From positions 3,411,501 through 3,475,500 of the forward strand of contig NZ_CP108088.1 in the NCBI RefSeq assembly GCF_036192275.1: a DNA stretch of 64,000 bases, in the 5' to 3' direction. The notes beneath the pieces were generated by a model. It saw nothing but the letters and a program-made list of their open reading frames with translations, did not search any database and was not told where the DNA came from. Each line of letters begins with the position of its first letter. Position 1 is the first letter of the stretch. Shown piece by piece: positions 7,139-15,813 of the stretch. The translations under genes were made by a program, and so were the position numbers. The stretch is from Streptomyces sp. NBC_00250 (GTDB lineage: Bacteria; Actinomycetota; Actinomycetes; Streptomycetales; Streptomycetaceae).

Positions 7139-9553
7139 GGTGATTCGCTCGGCGCCCTTGGAGGTTTCGGGCTTCTTGAAGCCGATGTCCTGGTAACGCG
7201 GTCCGGCGAGACCCCAGGCGCCGGCGTTCACCAGATCGGCCTTGGCGGCGACGAGCTGGGGGCGCTGATAGAGGGGAATGGAGCCGGCCGCGGCCCAGAT
7301 CCGGGCGTCGGCCTGGCGCACCAGCTCACGGGCCTCCTCCTCGTCGAGGGTCCCCGCCGCCTGGTCGAAGAGCTGGTCGATGCGGTCGGTCCCGACCCGC
7401 GAGTAGTTCTGCTCGACCAGGAGTGAGCCGTCCGAGGCGGGCTCGGGCTTGGCGAAGATCGGCCGGGCGTCGGTCGCCGGGAAGGCGGACGCGGGCCAGG
7501 AGTAGAGGGCCAGGTCGTAGTCGCCCGAGGCCACGTGGTCCTTGAAGAAGCTGTCGTCGGAGACCTTGGTGACCTCGGTGCGGATGCCGACCGCGTCGAG
7601 CATCCGGACGATCCGGTCGCCGACCGCCCGCAGCGCCTCGGAGCCGGGACCGGAGGGCAGGACGAAGCGGAGGCTGAGCGCCTTGCCGTCCTTGCCGAGG
7701 CCATTGGTGGCCTCGGGCGCGGTCACGGGGGCGGCGGTGCCGCGCGGGGCGTAGGCGCCTGCGACGCCCTTGTCCGTCCCGGAGGCCGGCAGGGCGGCGC
7801 GGGCGCCGGAGCCCGTACCGGTGTCGAGTGCCTCGGCCTTGGCGAGGAGCGCGGCGCTCTGGCGGGCGGCGGCGGGGGCCGGAGCGAGGATGCCGGTGCC
7901 GTTCTCGGGGCCGTCGGCGCTGATGACGGGGGCGGCGCGGCGCTCGCCGGGCTTGTCGTCGCCGACGATGTAGAGGCCCTCGTCGGAGGCGGTGTCGGCG
8001 GCCTGCTTCTTGGCATCGGTGGAGGCGCCGGCCTTGGCGGCCTCCTTCGTGGCGCCTTCCTTCTCGTCGGCCTTGTCTCCGGTCTTCTTCTCGGCGGCCT
8101 TCTTCTCGGCCTCGCTGCCCGCCTTCGTTCCCGCGTCCGCGGGCTTCCGGGCGGCGCCGCCCGGAACCCAGCCGGCGTCGGCGAGGAGTGCCCGCGCCTC
8201 GGCGGTGTCCTGGCTGCCGAGCGCGTCGCTGCTGTCCGCGTACGCGGCCTGGCCGGCGAGGGCCAGATGGCTGCCGGGGGGATCCGCCGGGAGGCCGAGC
8301 GGCTTGAGTACGGATTCGGCCAGTTCCCGGCGGTTGATGGCACGGGCCACCGCGCGCCGTACCCGCTCGTCGGCGAGCGGCCCGGACTCGCCGTTCAGCG
8401 AGAGCTGGGTGTAGGCGGGCTCCAGGGACTTGCGGACGACGTACTTGGCGAGGGTGTCCTGGGCGTTCGCGTACGCGGCGATGGCCTGCTGGTTCTTCGC
8501 GCGGGCGGCCTGGACCTCCGCCGCCTTCGCGTCGTCGGTGCCGTGGGCGAGCGCCCAGGATTTCAGGGCCTTGGAGGGGGTGACCGAGGAGCCGGGGCCG
8601 TGGGCGAGGGCGGCCTGGGCGCCGTTGCGTCCGGCGCGGGCGTCCCGGAGCGCGAGGGCGATGCGTTCGGCGGTGGACCGATCGATCTCGGCCAGGTCGA
8701 GGGTGCCGGCGGCGAGGGCGTCCGCCCGGTCGGCGCGGGGGACGGCCTTGAGGACGACGCTGTCGAGCTTGGCGGGCTGTCCCCACCAGCGGGGGTTGCG
8801 GGCGAGGGTGACATCGCCCTTCTTGCGGTCGATCGCCTTCAGCAGGAACGGTCCTGCGGTGGCCTTGAGGCTGGTGCGGGCGCCGTCGTTGAAGGAGTTC
8901 GGGGAGCCCATCACCTGCTTGGGGTAGAGCGGGGTGAAGAGGGACTGCCAGTCGGCGTAGGGCTTGGAGAAGGTGACCCGTACCTCCAGGTCGTTCTTGC
9001 CCCGCTCGATCTTCTCGATCCGCTCGTAGCCGGAGTTGCGGGCGGTCCAGTACGCGGTGTCGCGGCCGCTCAGCGCCCGCCACTGGGCCACGAAGTCCGG
9101 CGCCCCGATCTCGCGTCCGTCGCTCCACACCGCCTGCTGGTTGAGCTTGTAGAGGACGACCTGCTTGGGCTCCGTCTCGACGACCTGCGCGGACTCCAGG
9201 TAGTCGGCGTTCCGCTGCGGTCGGCCCCGCCCGTCGAGCGTGTAGAGGGAGGGGAGCACGGCCCCGGCGATCCGGGAGGTGGTGCCGTCGGCGTCGGCCT
9301 GGAAGGTGTTGAGAGTGGTGGGGAGCGCGTCGACCGCCCAGCGCAGGGTGCCTCCGTCGGCGACCTTGTCGCGGGCGGCGGGCGCGTTGTCCTGGGCCGC
9401 GGCCCGGGCCTCGTCGGCCTCGTCGGAGGAGCTGCAGCCGGCGAGGACGGCGACGGCGAGGACGGCGCTGGTCAGGGTGGCGACGGAGCGGAGCGTGCGG
9501 GAGCGGGGGCTCCTGGAGCATGTCCTCCCGCGAGGGGCGCCGATCTGGGACAT
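7133..9553 (-). CDS. ABC transporter substrate-binding lipoprotein with a long low-complexity insertion
   Basis: Lipid-anchored solute receptor of SBP family 5, probably for peptides. The start at the ATG 9551-9553 gives 806 residues, with an AAGGGG Shine-Dalgarno; an upstream ATG at 9580 would add 9 residues and has a weaker site. The signal sequence ends in VLAGC with the lipidated cysteine at residue 40. The N-terminal lobe has the family pattern (QQAVWSDGREIGAPDFVAQW), and the C-terminal lobe ends in the expected IPLYQRPQLVAAK segment. Between them, about residues 463-625 form an Ala/Lys/Glu-rich, then Ala/Gly-rich stretch not found in standard OppA proteins, which accounts for the excess length. 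The gene stands alone without permease genes, so it may use another transporter or act as a sensor or cell-surface protein. Confidence 0.88.
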   Translation of the reverse strand: MSQIGAPRGRTCSRSPRSRTLRSVATLTSAVLAVAVLAGCSSSDEADEARAAAQDNAPAARDKVADGGTLRWAVDALPTTLNTFQADADGTTSRIAGAVLPSLYTLDGRGRPQRNADYLESAQVVETEPKQVVLYKLNQQAVWSDGREIGAPDFVAQWRALSGRDTAYWTARNSGYERIEKIERGKNDLEVRVTFSKPYADWQSLFTPLYPKQVMGSPNSFNDGARTSLKATAGPFLLKAIDRKKGDVTLARNPRWWGQPAKLDSVVLKAVPRADRADALAAGTLDLAEIDRSTAERIALALRDARAGRNGAQAALAHGPGSSVTPSKALKSWALAHGTDDAKAAEVQAARAKNQQAIAAYANAQDTLAKYVVRKSLEPAYTQLSLNGESGPLADERVRRAVARAINRRELAESVLKPLGLPADPPGSHLALAGQAAYADSSDALGSQDTAEARALLADAGWVPGGAARKPADAGTKAGSEAEKKAAEKKTGDKADEKEGATKEAAKAGASTDAKKQAADTASDEGLYIVGDDKPGERRAAPVISADGPENGTGILAPAPAAARQSAALLAKAEALDTGTGSGARAALPASGTDKGVAGAYAPRGTAAPVTAPEATNGLGKDGKALSLRFVLPSGPGSEALRAVGDRIVRMLDAVGIRTEVTKVSDDSFFKDHVASGDYDLALYSWPASAFPATDARPIFAKPEPASDGSLLVEQNYSRVGTDRIDQLFDQAAGTLDEEEARELVRQADARIWAAAGSIPLYQRPQLVAAKADLVNAGAWGLAGPRYQDIGFKKPETSKGAERITP

Positions 9554-9800
9554 GACTTGTACCCCTTCGTCCAGATTCATTCCATTTGGAGATGATCACA
9601 CCTATTGCTCATACACTGAAAAGGACGGAGCGGATCCGGCCACGGCGACACGGCGGCACGTCCGGGAAACCCCACTCGTGCGGCCCAACCGCCGGAGAAG
9701 GAGCGCTCCGGACGAGTGGAATCCGGTGCACATGGCTTCCCAAGCGGGAATGTGACGCGCGACACTCCTGCCGAAGCCGCTCGCGGAAGTGAGGGCAACC

Positions 9801-10028
9801 ATGTCCGTTCAGGACGATCTGGCGGCCGTCAAGCGCTGCCTCGAAGACCTGGTCCGCACCGTCGGACAGCTCGAGCGCTCCATCACGGCCGAGCGGGGCG
9901 CACCCGCCGTACCGGCCTCCGGACGCGCCGAGAGCCTGGTGACCATCCCCGACACCCCGTACGACAGCGGGCTGTGGACGGACACGGACGACGAGGGGCT
10001 GGGAGCACGCGACCGCCACGCGCCGTGA
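9801..10028 (+). CDS. Small coiled-coil protein preceding the succinate dehydrogenase operon
   Basis: A 75-residue hydrophilic protein I do not recognise. Residues 1-33 form an amphipathic helix with heptad character (DDLAAVKRCLEDLVRTVGQL); the C-terminal half is Asp/Gly-rich and probably unstructured. The start ATG at 9801 has GAGGG 6 nt upstream; an in-frame ATG 12 nt earlier lacks a site. It ends 69 nt before the membrane-anchor gene and is on the same strand, so it probably heads that operon. Conservation of this arrangement would decide whether it belongs to the respiratory complex or is a separate regulator. Confidence 0.65.
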   Translation: MSVQDDLAAVKRCLEDLVRTVGQLERSITAERGAPAVPASGRAESLVTIPDTPYDSGLWTDTDDEGLGARDRHAP

Positions 10029-10097
10029 CCGCCACACGCCCGGAGGCCGCCGGCGTCGGCAGCCTCCGACCGTAGGAGCCGACCCCAGGAGGGCCTG

Positions 10098-10919
10098 TTG
10101 GCCACAGGTACGGAACCGCCCGGAACCGCGACGGGGGTGCGCTCCCCGGGGCGCGCCGCCATCGCCGCCCGCCATCTGCGCACCGACCGCTGGTGGCTCT
10201 CCCCCGCCGTCACCGCCGCCGGACTGCTCGCCTTCGTCGCCTACTCGACCTGGCGGGCCTTCGCCAACGCCGACTACTACGCGGCCCCCTACGTCTCGCC
10301 GTTCTACTCGCCCTGCCTGGCGGAGAACTGCGTCCCCATGAAGGGCGGACCGAACTGGGAGATCTTCGGCAGCTGGTGGGGGCTCTCGCCCGCCCTGCTG
10401 ATCCTGGTCTTCCCCCTGGGCTTCCGGCTGACCTGCTACTACTACCGGAAGGCGTACTACCGGGGGTTCTGGGCCTCTCCCCCGGCCTGCGCGGTCGCCG
10501 AGCCCCACGCGTCGTACACCGGCGAGACCCGCTTCCCGCTGCTCCTGCAGAACCTCCACCGGTACTTCTTCTACGCGGCGCTGCCGGTGGCCGGAATCCT
10601 CACGTACGACACCGCGCTCACCTTCCGGAACGCCGACTACGCATGGGGCCACGCGGGGCTCGGAACGCTCATCTTCCTCGTCAACATCGCCCTCATCTGG
10701 GCGTACACGCTCTCCTGCCACTCCTGCCGGCACATCGTCGGCGGACGGCTGAAGCACTTCTCGAAGCACCCCGTCCGCTACCGGATGTGGACCTGGGTGG
10801 GTCGGCTGAACGCCCGTCACATGCTCCTCGCCTGGTCCTCCCTGATCAGCGTCGCCCTCTGCGACCTGTACGTGTACCTGCTCGCCACCGGCACCTTCGA
10901 CGACCCGAGGTTCTTCTGA
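10098..10919 (+). CDS. Succinate dehydrogenase/fumarate reductase membrane-anchor-like protein
   Basis: A 273-residue polytopic protein with about five hydrophobic segments (near residues 35-55, 95-115, 150-170, 190-210 and 240-262) that sits directly before sdhA- and sdhB-type genes. By position it should be the cytochrome b-like quinone-reactive anchor. Histidines next to or inside membrane segments (LHRYFF, SCHSCRHIVGG) are candidates for haem or quinone-site ligands, which is inference. The start is the TTG at 10098-10100 behind CAGGAGGG. One nucleotide separates its stop from the ATG of the flavoprotein gene, so the two are translationally coupled. It is not closely similar to classic SdhC and belongs to an actinobacterial anchor type. 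Confidence 0.8.
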   Translation: MATGTEPPGTATGVRSPGRAAIAARHLRTDRWWLSPAVTAAGLLAFVAYSTWRAFANADYYAAPYVSPFYSPCLAENCVPMKGGPNWEIFGSWWGLSPALLILVFPLGFRLTCYYYRKAYYRGFWASPPACAVAEPHASYTGETRFPLLLQNLHRYFFYAALPVAGILTYDTALTFRNADYAWGHAGLGTLIFLVNIALIWAYTLSCHSCRHIVGGRLKHFSKHPVRYRMWTWVGRLNARHMLLAWSSLISVALCDLYVYLLATGTFDDPRFF

Positions 10920-10920
10920 G

Positions 10921-12816
10921 ATGACGCACGTCGAGCGAGAGCAGTGGGACGTGGTCGTGGTCGGCGCGGGCGGCGCCGGGCTGCGGGCCGCGATCGAGGC
11001 ACGCCGTGCGGGCGCCCGTACGGCCGTCATCTGCAAATCCCTCTTCGGCAAGGCCCACACCGTCATGGCCGAGGGCGGCATCGCCGCCTCCATGGCCAAC
11101 GTGCACCCGCAGGACGACTGGAAGACCCACTTCCGCGACACCATGCGCGGCGGGAAGTTCCTCAACCAGTGGCGGATGGCCGAGCTGCACGCCCAGGAGG
11201 CCCCCGAGCGGGTCTGGGAGCTGGAGACCTGGGGCGCGCTCTTCGACCGCACTCCGGACGGCCGGATCTCGCAGCGCAACTTCGGCGGCCACGAGTACCC
11301 GCGGCTCGCCCACGTCGGCGACCGCACCGGCCTCGAACTGCTCCGCACCCTCCAGCAGAAGTCCGTCGGCCTCCAGCAGGAGGACCATCGCGAGACCGGC
11401 GACCACGAGGGGCGTCTGAAGGTCTTCCAGGAGTTCACCGTCACCCGGATCCTCAAGGACGGCGACGGGCGGGTCTCCGGGGTCTTCTGTTACGAGCGGG
11501 AGAGCGGCCGCTTCCTCGTCCTTGAGGCACCCGCGGTCGTCCTCGCGACCGGTGGCATCGGCAAGTCCTTCAAGGTCACCTCGAACTCCTGGGAGTACAC
11601 GGGCGACGGGCAGGCACTCGCCCTGCTCGCGGGCGCGCCCCTGGTGAACATGGAGTTCGTGCAGTTCCATCCGACCGGCATGGTCTGGCCGCCGTCGGTG
11701 AAGGGCATCCTCGTCACCGAGTCCGTCCGCGGCGACGGCGGGGTCCTGCGGAACTCCGAGGGCCGGCGCTTCATGTTCGACTACGTCCCCGATGTCTTCA
11801 AGGAGAAGTACGCGGAGACGGAGGAGGAGGGCGACCGCTGGTACGAGGACCCCGACCACAACCGGCGCCCGCCCGAGCTGCTGCCGCGCGACGAGGTGGC
11901 GCGGGCCATCAACTCCGAGGTGAAGGAGGGGCGCGGCTCCCCGCACGGCGGGGTGTTCCTGGACGTGTCGACCCGGATGCCGGCCGAGACGATCAAGCGG
12001 CGGCTGCCCTCGATGTACCACCAGTTCAAGGAGCTGGCCGACGTCGACATCACGGCCGAGGCCATGGAGGTCGGGCCGACCTGTCACTACGTGATGGGCG
12101 GGGTCGCCGTCGACTCGGAGACGGCGGCGACGGTCGGGGTGCCCGGGCTCTTCGCGGCGGGTGAGGTCGCCGGCGGCATGCACGGCTCCAACCGGCTCGG
12201 CGGGAACTCCCTCTCCGACCTGCTGGTCTTCGGCCGGCGGGCCGGTCTGTACGCGGCGCAGTACGCGCTGTCGGGGGTCGGCGGCGGGATCGTGCCGGCG
12301 GACGTCGAGGCCGCGGCGGCGGAGGCGCTCGCCCCGTTCGGCTCTCCCGACGGGCATGCCCCGGAGAATCCGTACACCCTGCACCAGGAGCTCCAGCAGA
12401 CGATGAACGACCTCGTCGGGATCATCCGGCGGGAAGGCGAGATGGCCGAGGCACTGGAGCGGATCGCCGCCCTGCGGGAGCGGGCCCGGCACGTCTCGGT
12501 CGAGGGCCACCGGCAGTTCAACCCCGGCTGGCACCTGGCCCTGGACCTGCGGAACATGCTGCTCGTCGGCGAGTGCGTGGCCCTCGCCGCCCTGGAACGA
12601 ACCGAATCCCGGGGCGGGCACACCCGCGAGGACTACCCGGTGATGGACCGCGCCTGGCGACCGGTGAACCTGCTGTGCCACCTGGACGGCGACGGCATCT
12701 CCCTCGAACGGACCCGCACGGAGCCCATCCGGCCCGACCTGCTCGCGCTGTTCGAGCAGGAGGAGCTGGCCAAGTACCTCGCCGAGGGCGAGCTGGAAGG
12801 GGGTCTCGGCGCATGA
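10921..12816 (+). CDS. sdhA: Succinate dehydrogenase/fumarate reductase flavoprotein subunit
   Basis: Catalytic FAD subunit interconverting succinate and fumarate, feeding electrons to the iron-sulfur subunit at the membrane. The 631-residue protein opens with the FAD-binding Rossmann motif VVVVGAGGAGLRAAIEAR. The histidyl-FAD region (AHTVMAEGGIAASM), the substrate-site loop HGSNRLGGNSLSDLLVFGRR and the C-terminal NMLLVGECVALAALERTESRGGH with catalytic Arg are present. The length and internal sequence suit the fumarate-reductase-like group rather than the mitochondrial-type SdhA, so direction in vivo is open. The stop overlaps the start of the iron-sulfur gene (ATGA). Confidence 0.94.
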   Translation: MTHVEREQWDVVVVGAGGAGLRAAIEARRAGARTAVICKSLFGKAHTVMAEGGIAASMANVHPQDDWKTHFRDTMRGGKFLNQWRMAELHAQEAPERVWELETWGALFDRTPDGRISQRNFGGHEYPRLAHVGDRTGLELLRTLQQKSVGLQQEDHRETGDHEGRLKVFQEFTVTRILKDGDGRVSGVFCYERESGRFLVLEAPAVVLATGGIGKSFKVTSNSWEYTGDGQALALLAGAPLVNMEFVQFHPTGMVWPPSVKGILVTESVRGDGGVLRNSEGRRFMFDYVPDVFKEKYAETEEEGDRWYEDPDHNRRPPELLPRDEVARAINSEVKEGRGSPHGGVFLDVSTRMPAETIKRRLPSMYHQFKELADVDITAEAMEVGPTCHYVMGGVAVDSETAATVGVPGLFAAGEVAGGMHGSNRLGGNSLSDLLVFGRRAGLYAAQYALSGVGGGIVPADVEAAAAEALAPFGSPDGHAPENPYTLHQELQQTMNDLVGIIRREGEMAEALERIAALRERARHVSVEGHRQFNPGWHLALDLRNMLLVGECVALAALERTESRGGHTREDYPVMDRAWRPVNLLCHLDGDGISLERTRTEPIRPDLLALFEQEELAKYLAEGELEGGLGA

Positions 12817-13583
12817 GCACGTACGACGCGCGGTTCCGGGTGTGGCGGGGAGACGCCGAGGGCGGCGAGCTGACCGACTACACCGTGGAGGTGCACGACG
12901 GAGAGGTCGTCCTCGACGTCGTGCACCGCCTGCAGGCCACCCAGACGCCCGATCTCGCGGTGCGGTGGAACTGCAAGGCGGGCAAGTGCGGTTCGTGCTC
13001 GGCCGAGATCAACGGCAGACCGCGGCTGCTCTGCATGACCCGGATGTCGGTGTTCGCCCGGGACGAGGTCATCACCGTGACCCCGATGCGCGCCTTCCCG
13101 GTCGTGCGCGACCTGGTCACGGACGTGTCCTTCAACTACGCGAAGGCCCGGGAGATCCCGGCCTTCGTGCCGCCCGCAGGGGTGGGCACCGGTGAGTACC
13201 GGATGCGGCAGGAGGACGTGGAGCGCTCGCAGGAGTTCAGGAAGTGCATCGAGTGCTTCCTGTGCCAGGACACCTGCCATGTGGTGCGCGACCACGAGGA
13301 GAACAAGGCGGCCTTCGCCGGGCCCCGCTTCCTCATGCGGGTCGCGGAGCTCGACATGCACCCGCTGGACGCGGCCGAGGAGGCCGGGCTCGACCGGCGG
13401 CGGACGGCGCAGGAGGAGCACGGACTCGGCTACTGCAACATCACCAAGTGCTGTACGGAGGTGTGCCCGGAGTCCATCCACATCACCGACAACGCCCTGA
13501 TCCCGCTGAAGGAGCGGGTCGTGGACCGGAAGTACGACCCGCTGGTGTGGCTCGGGAAGACGATCAGGCGGCGGAAGAGCTGA
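12813..13583 (+). CDS. sdhB: Succinate dehydrogenase/fumarate reductase iron-sulfur subunit
   Basis: Electron-transfer subunit, 256 residues. The N-terminal plant-type ferredoxin cysteines are seen in CKAGKCGSCSAEINGRPRLLC ([2Fe-2S]). The C-terminal domain has CIECFLCQDTCHVV and CNITKCCTEVCPE, which supply the [4Fe-4S] and [3Fe-4S] ligands. The start ATG at 12813 overlaps the sdhA stop by 4 nt. The gene converges with a transglutaminase-like gene and the two coding ends overlap by 20 bp, leaving no room for a terminator between them. Confidence 0.94.
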   Translation: MSTYDARFRVWRGDAEGGELTDYTVEVHDGEVVLDVVHRLQATQTPDLAVRWNCKAGKCGSCSAEINGRPRLLCMTRMSVFARDEVITVTPMRAFPVVRDLVTDVSFNYAKAREIPAFVPPAGVGTGEYRMRQEDVERSQEFRKCIECFLCQDTCHVVRDHEENKAAFAGPRFLMRVAELDMHPLDAAEEAGLDRRRTAQEEHGLGYCNITKCCTEVCPESIHITDNALIPLKERVVDRKYDPLVWLGKTIRRRKS

Positions 13584-14385
13584 GGGGTTCCGGGCCCCGG
13601 CCGCCACCGGGGGTGTCCTCGGCCGCGCTGCCCGCGCCCGCGCTCCAGCGGCCGAGGACCGGCTCGGCGAGGGTGCGGGCGGGGAGGCACAGGGTCTGGC
13701 CGTGGCGGGCGAACAGCTCGTCGCGCGAGGTGAAGCGGCCCAGGTCCGTCCGTAGGTGGGCGGAGAGGTCACAGGGGGCGGAGCCGGCGCAGGCGGCCGG
13801 GGCGTCCCAGTCGACGGTGGTCCGGGCCACGGCTTCGAAGAGGGTCTCGGGACCGGTGTTGGTGAAGCCGCCCGCCGGGGCGGGGCCGGTGTCCTGACCG
13901 GCGAAGAGCTCCGCGACCGGCACCCAGGTGCCGTCCAGCAGGAACTCGGGCCAGGCGAGCAGCACCTCCTCGGGCACGAACGGGCGCAGCCTCGGGAAGC
14001 GCGGGTACCAGAAGGCGCCGTCGACGAGGAGTCCCCGCACCCGCGTGGGCACGTCGAGCGACCGGGCCACCGCCTCCAGGACCGCCATGCGCTGACTGCA
14101 GGAGCCGCGCCCGAGCCGCAGCGTCCGCGACACCCGGCGCAGGTCCTCGACGGAGTACACCGGCCGTACGGCGGCGGCGATGATCCCGTGGGCGGTCCGG
14201 AGACGGGCGCGGTCCGTCACCGCGCCCCGCTCGTCCGCCGCGCGCCGCACCCGGGTGACGAGCGCGGCGACCCGGGGGTGCGCGAGGTCCAGGATCGGCG
14301 TCGGCCGGGTCGACCCGGTGGTCTCCGCGTCGGGTGCCGGGCCCGCGTCGGCGGTCCGGAACGGCATCAAGAGACGGCTCGTCAT
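13564..14385 (-). CDS. Transglutaminase-like superfamily protein, possibly catalytically degenerate
   Basis: A 273-residue soluble protein. The middle part has the transglutaminase-core pattern: an SVEDLRRVSRTL helix, the cysteine loop GRGSCSQRMAVLEAVAR (Cys nucleophile in the expected place), a strand LDVPTRVRGLL, and then WPEFLLDGTWVPVAEL, which matches the usual His-x-WPE-x-x-LDG-x-W-x-x-x-D block. The residue expected to be the catalytic His is Leu (LLAWPEF) and the final Asp is not obvious. It is therefore either a non-enzymatic homologue or uses other residues; this is my reading by eye. No lasso-peptide precursor or synthetase genes are nearby. The start is ATG at 14383-14385. It faces sdhB tail to tail with a 20-bp overlap. 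Confidence 0.7.
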   Translation of the reverse strand: MTSRLLMPFRTADAGPAPDAETTGSTRPTPILDLAHPRVAALVTRVRRAADERGAVTDRARLRTAHGIIAAAVRPVYSVEDLRRVSRTLRLGRGSCSQRMAVLEAVARSLDVPTRVRGLLVDGAFWYPRFPRLRPFVPEEVLLAWPEFLLDGTWVPVAELFAGQDTGPAPAGGFTNTGPETLFEAVARTTVDWDAPAACAGSAPCDLSAHLRTDLGRFTSRDELFARHGQTLCLPARTLAEPVLGRWSAGAGSAAEDTPGGGRGPEPLSSSAA

Positions 14386-14462
14386 GACGTACTCCCCCAG
14401 TGCGCGGCGCCGCGATCGCGCCGACGACTCCATCCTCCTCCGGCCCGTCCTCGACCGGTGCG

Positions 14463-14546
14463 CGGGGTCCTGTGCATGTCCGGTGCGCGGGGTCCGTGCG
14501 CGGGTGTCCCGTGCCCGGGGTCCCGGCGCGGGTGTCCCGTGCCCGG
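14463..14546. repeat. GC-rich 28-nt direct repeat in the gap after the TIM-barrel gene
   Basis: GCGCGGGTGTCCCGTGCCCGG-like units begin at 14498 and 14526 (28-nt spacing, 21 identical bases), preceded by related half-units with GTGCGCGGGGTCC at about 14458 and 14483. The array fills most of the 176-nt gap between two leftward genes, just downstream of the first one. Confidence 0.7.
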
Positions 14547-14561
14547 AGTCGTTCTCGCGGC

Positions 14562-15581
14562 TCAGTGCCAGCCGGCGCGGTAGGCCGCCCAGTCGCCCTC
14601 CTCCGCGGCGAAGTCGACGTACAGCGCGACGCCGAACCGTGCGCGGTCGGCGTCGGTGCGGCCGAGGCCGAGTCTGACGCCCCGGACCGCGGCTTCGACG
14701 GTCTCCGCGTTCTCGTGGTGGCCGAGGTCGTCCTCGTGGAAGAAGGGGAGCCCCATCAGGAGGTCGGTCGACTCGGGGGTCACTTCGAGGGCGAGGCTGG
14801 TCTGCTGGGCGACGTACCCGCCGTACAGGCTCTCCAGCGGCATCCAGGTGTCGTACGACATGACGGCGATCTGGTCGACGCGCCGGGCGACCTGGCCGAA
14901 GAACTCCTGCGACCACCACTTCTCCTTCCCGGTGAGCAGGCCGTTGGCCGAGTGCAGACCGGGAAGGGGGTCGATCTGGTGGGCGGCGATCGAGAGCTGC
15001 GCCTTCCGTGGCCGGGTGACCTCTCCGAGGTCGTCGAGGAGGGAGAGGTAGTCGGCGTCGTCGGAGAGCAACGGCTCCAGGTCGAAGTGGACCCCGTCGA
15101 AGCCGACGTCCAGGATCTGGCGGGCCGAGGTGACGACGCCGGCCCGGGACTCGGCCTTGTCGAGGCGCAGTCCGTCGGGTCCGTCGTTGGCCAGGACGTC
15201 ACCGAGCCACGCCTGCACCCGTATCCCGGGCATCGTGCGGTGCACGGCGTCGATGAACCACTTCGCCCGCGGGTACTTGGCGGCGGGCAGGGTGCCGTCG
15301 TGCTCCAGAGGTCCGGCGTGGACGTACAGGTCGCGTATGCCCGTGCCCTTGATGCGCGCGGCGAACGCGGCGAGGTCGGCGTCCTTCTTCCGGCCGTCGA
15401 CCCAGGCGTGCCCGAGCCAGATGGCGTCCTTGTCCCGGGTCTTCGCGTCCTCCCTGAGGTCGCCCGCGTAGTTGACGCGCAGGGCGAGCGCGCCGAACAG
15501 CGGGGGCACCACGAGGACGAGGACGAGGCCGAGCACGAACCAGCGCCCCCGTCGCCACATCCTCCTCAGTCGTCCACTCAC
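14562..15581 (-). CDS. Membrane-anchored TIM-barrel (GH18-like) protein
   Basis: A 339-residue protein with an N-terminal basic stretch and a single membrane segment (FVLGLVLVLVVPPLFGALAL, about residues 15-34), placing the rest outside the cell. The barrel has the strand pattern of glycoside hydrolase 18 relatives: IRDLYVHAG, IRVQAWLGDV, FDGVHFDLEPL (comparable to DGxDxDxE, giving DGVHFDLE with the acidic residue kept) and VAVMSYDTW-like AVMSYDTWMP. It is thus likely a polysaccharide-binding or hydrolysing surface protein; the substrate is unknown. The start is GTG at 15579-15581 behind GAGGGGG. It diverges from the TPM-domain gene. A downstream ATG at residue 8 has a Shine-Dalgarno too close to be used. 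Confidence 0.72.
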   Translation of the reverse strand: MSGRLRRMWRRGRWFVLGLVLVLVVPPLFGALALRVNYAGDLREDAKTRDKDAIWLGHAWVDGRKKDADLAAFAARIKGTGIRDLYVHAGPLEHDGTLPAAKYPRAKWFIDAVHRTMPGIRVQAWLGDVLANDGPDGLRLDKAESRAGVVTSARQILDVGFDGVHFDLEPLLSDDADYLSLLDDLGEVTRPRKAQLSIAAHQIDPLPGLHSANGLLTGKEKWWSQEFFGQVARRVDQIAVMSYDTWMPLESLYGGYVAQQTSLALEVTPESTDLLMGLPFFHEDDLGHHENAETVEAAVRGVRLGLGRTDADRARFGVALYVDFAAEEGDWAAYRAGWH

Positions 15582-15699
15582 CCGAGCCCCCCTCGTGCCG
15601 TCGTGTCACTGGTCCCACCGCTTCACACCGTAGCGGCGGCTACTGACAGTGACGCAGGGCTGTGGAGAATGGTTTCCGCCCGGCCCCGGTCATCGGGGC

Positions 15700-15793
15700 G
15701 CGCAGTCGCCGGAGGTCCGCTCGCGGAGCCGGGCCGTCCGGTCGCCGGGGGTTCGGTCGCGGAGGCGGGCCGTCCGGTCGCGGAGCGACATAC
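15700..15793. repeat. 36-nt direct repeat upstream of the TPM-domain gene
   Basis: TCGCGGAGCCGGGCCGTCCGG (from 15722) recurs with one change at 15758, giving a 36-nt period; a shorter related block precedes them. The repeat ends about 20 nt before the GTG start of the TPM gene and so occupies the expected promoter/leader region of this divergent pair. Confidence 0.65.
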
Positions 15794-15813
15794 GCGGACA
15801 TAACCTCCCCTTT

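Noticed and set aside
4885..9595. Long rightward frames (over 600 codons) opposite typA and the SBP gene
   Set aside because: They are antisense shadows produced by the high-GC third-position bias; compositions are extreme in Gly/Val/Asp/Leu and no domains are visible.
13564..14385. Lasso-peptide leader protease
   Set aside because: Only the transglutaminase fold is shared; no precursor peptide, RiPP recognition element or asparagine-synthetase-like gene is nearby and the His is missing.
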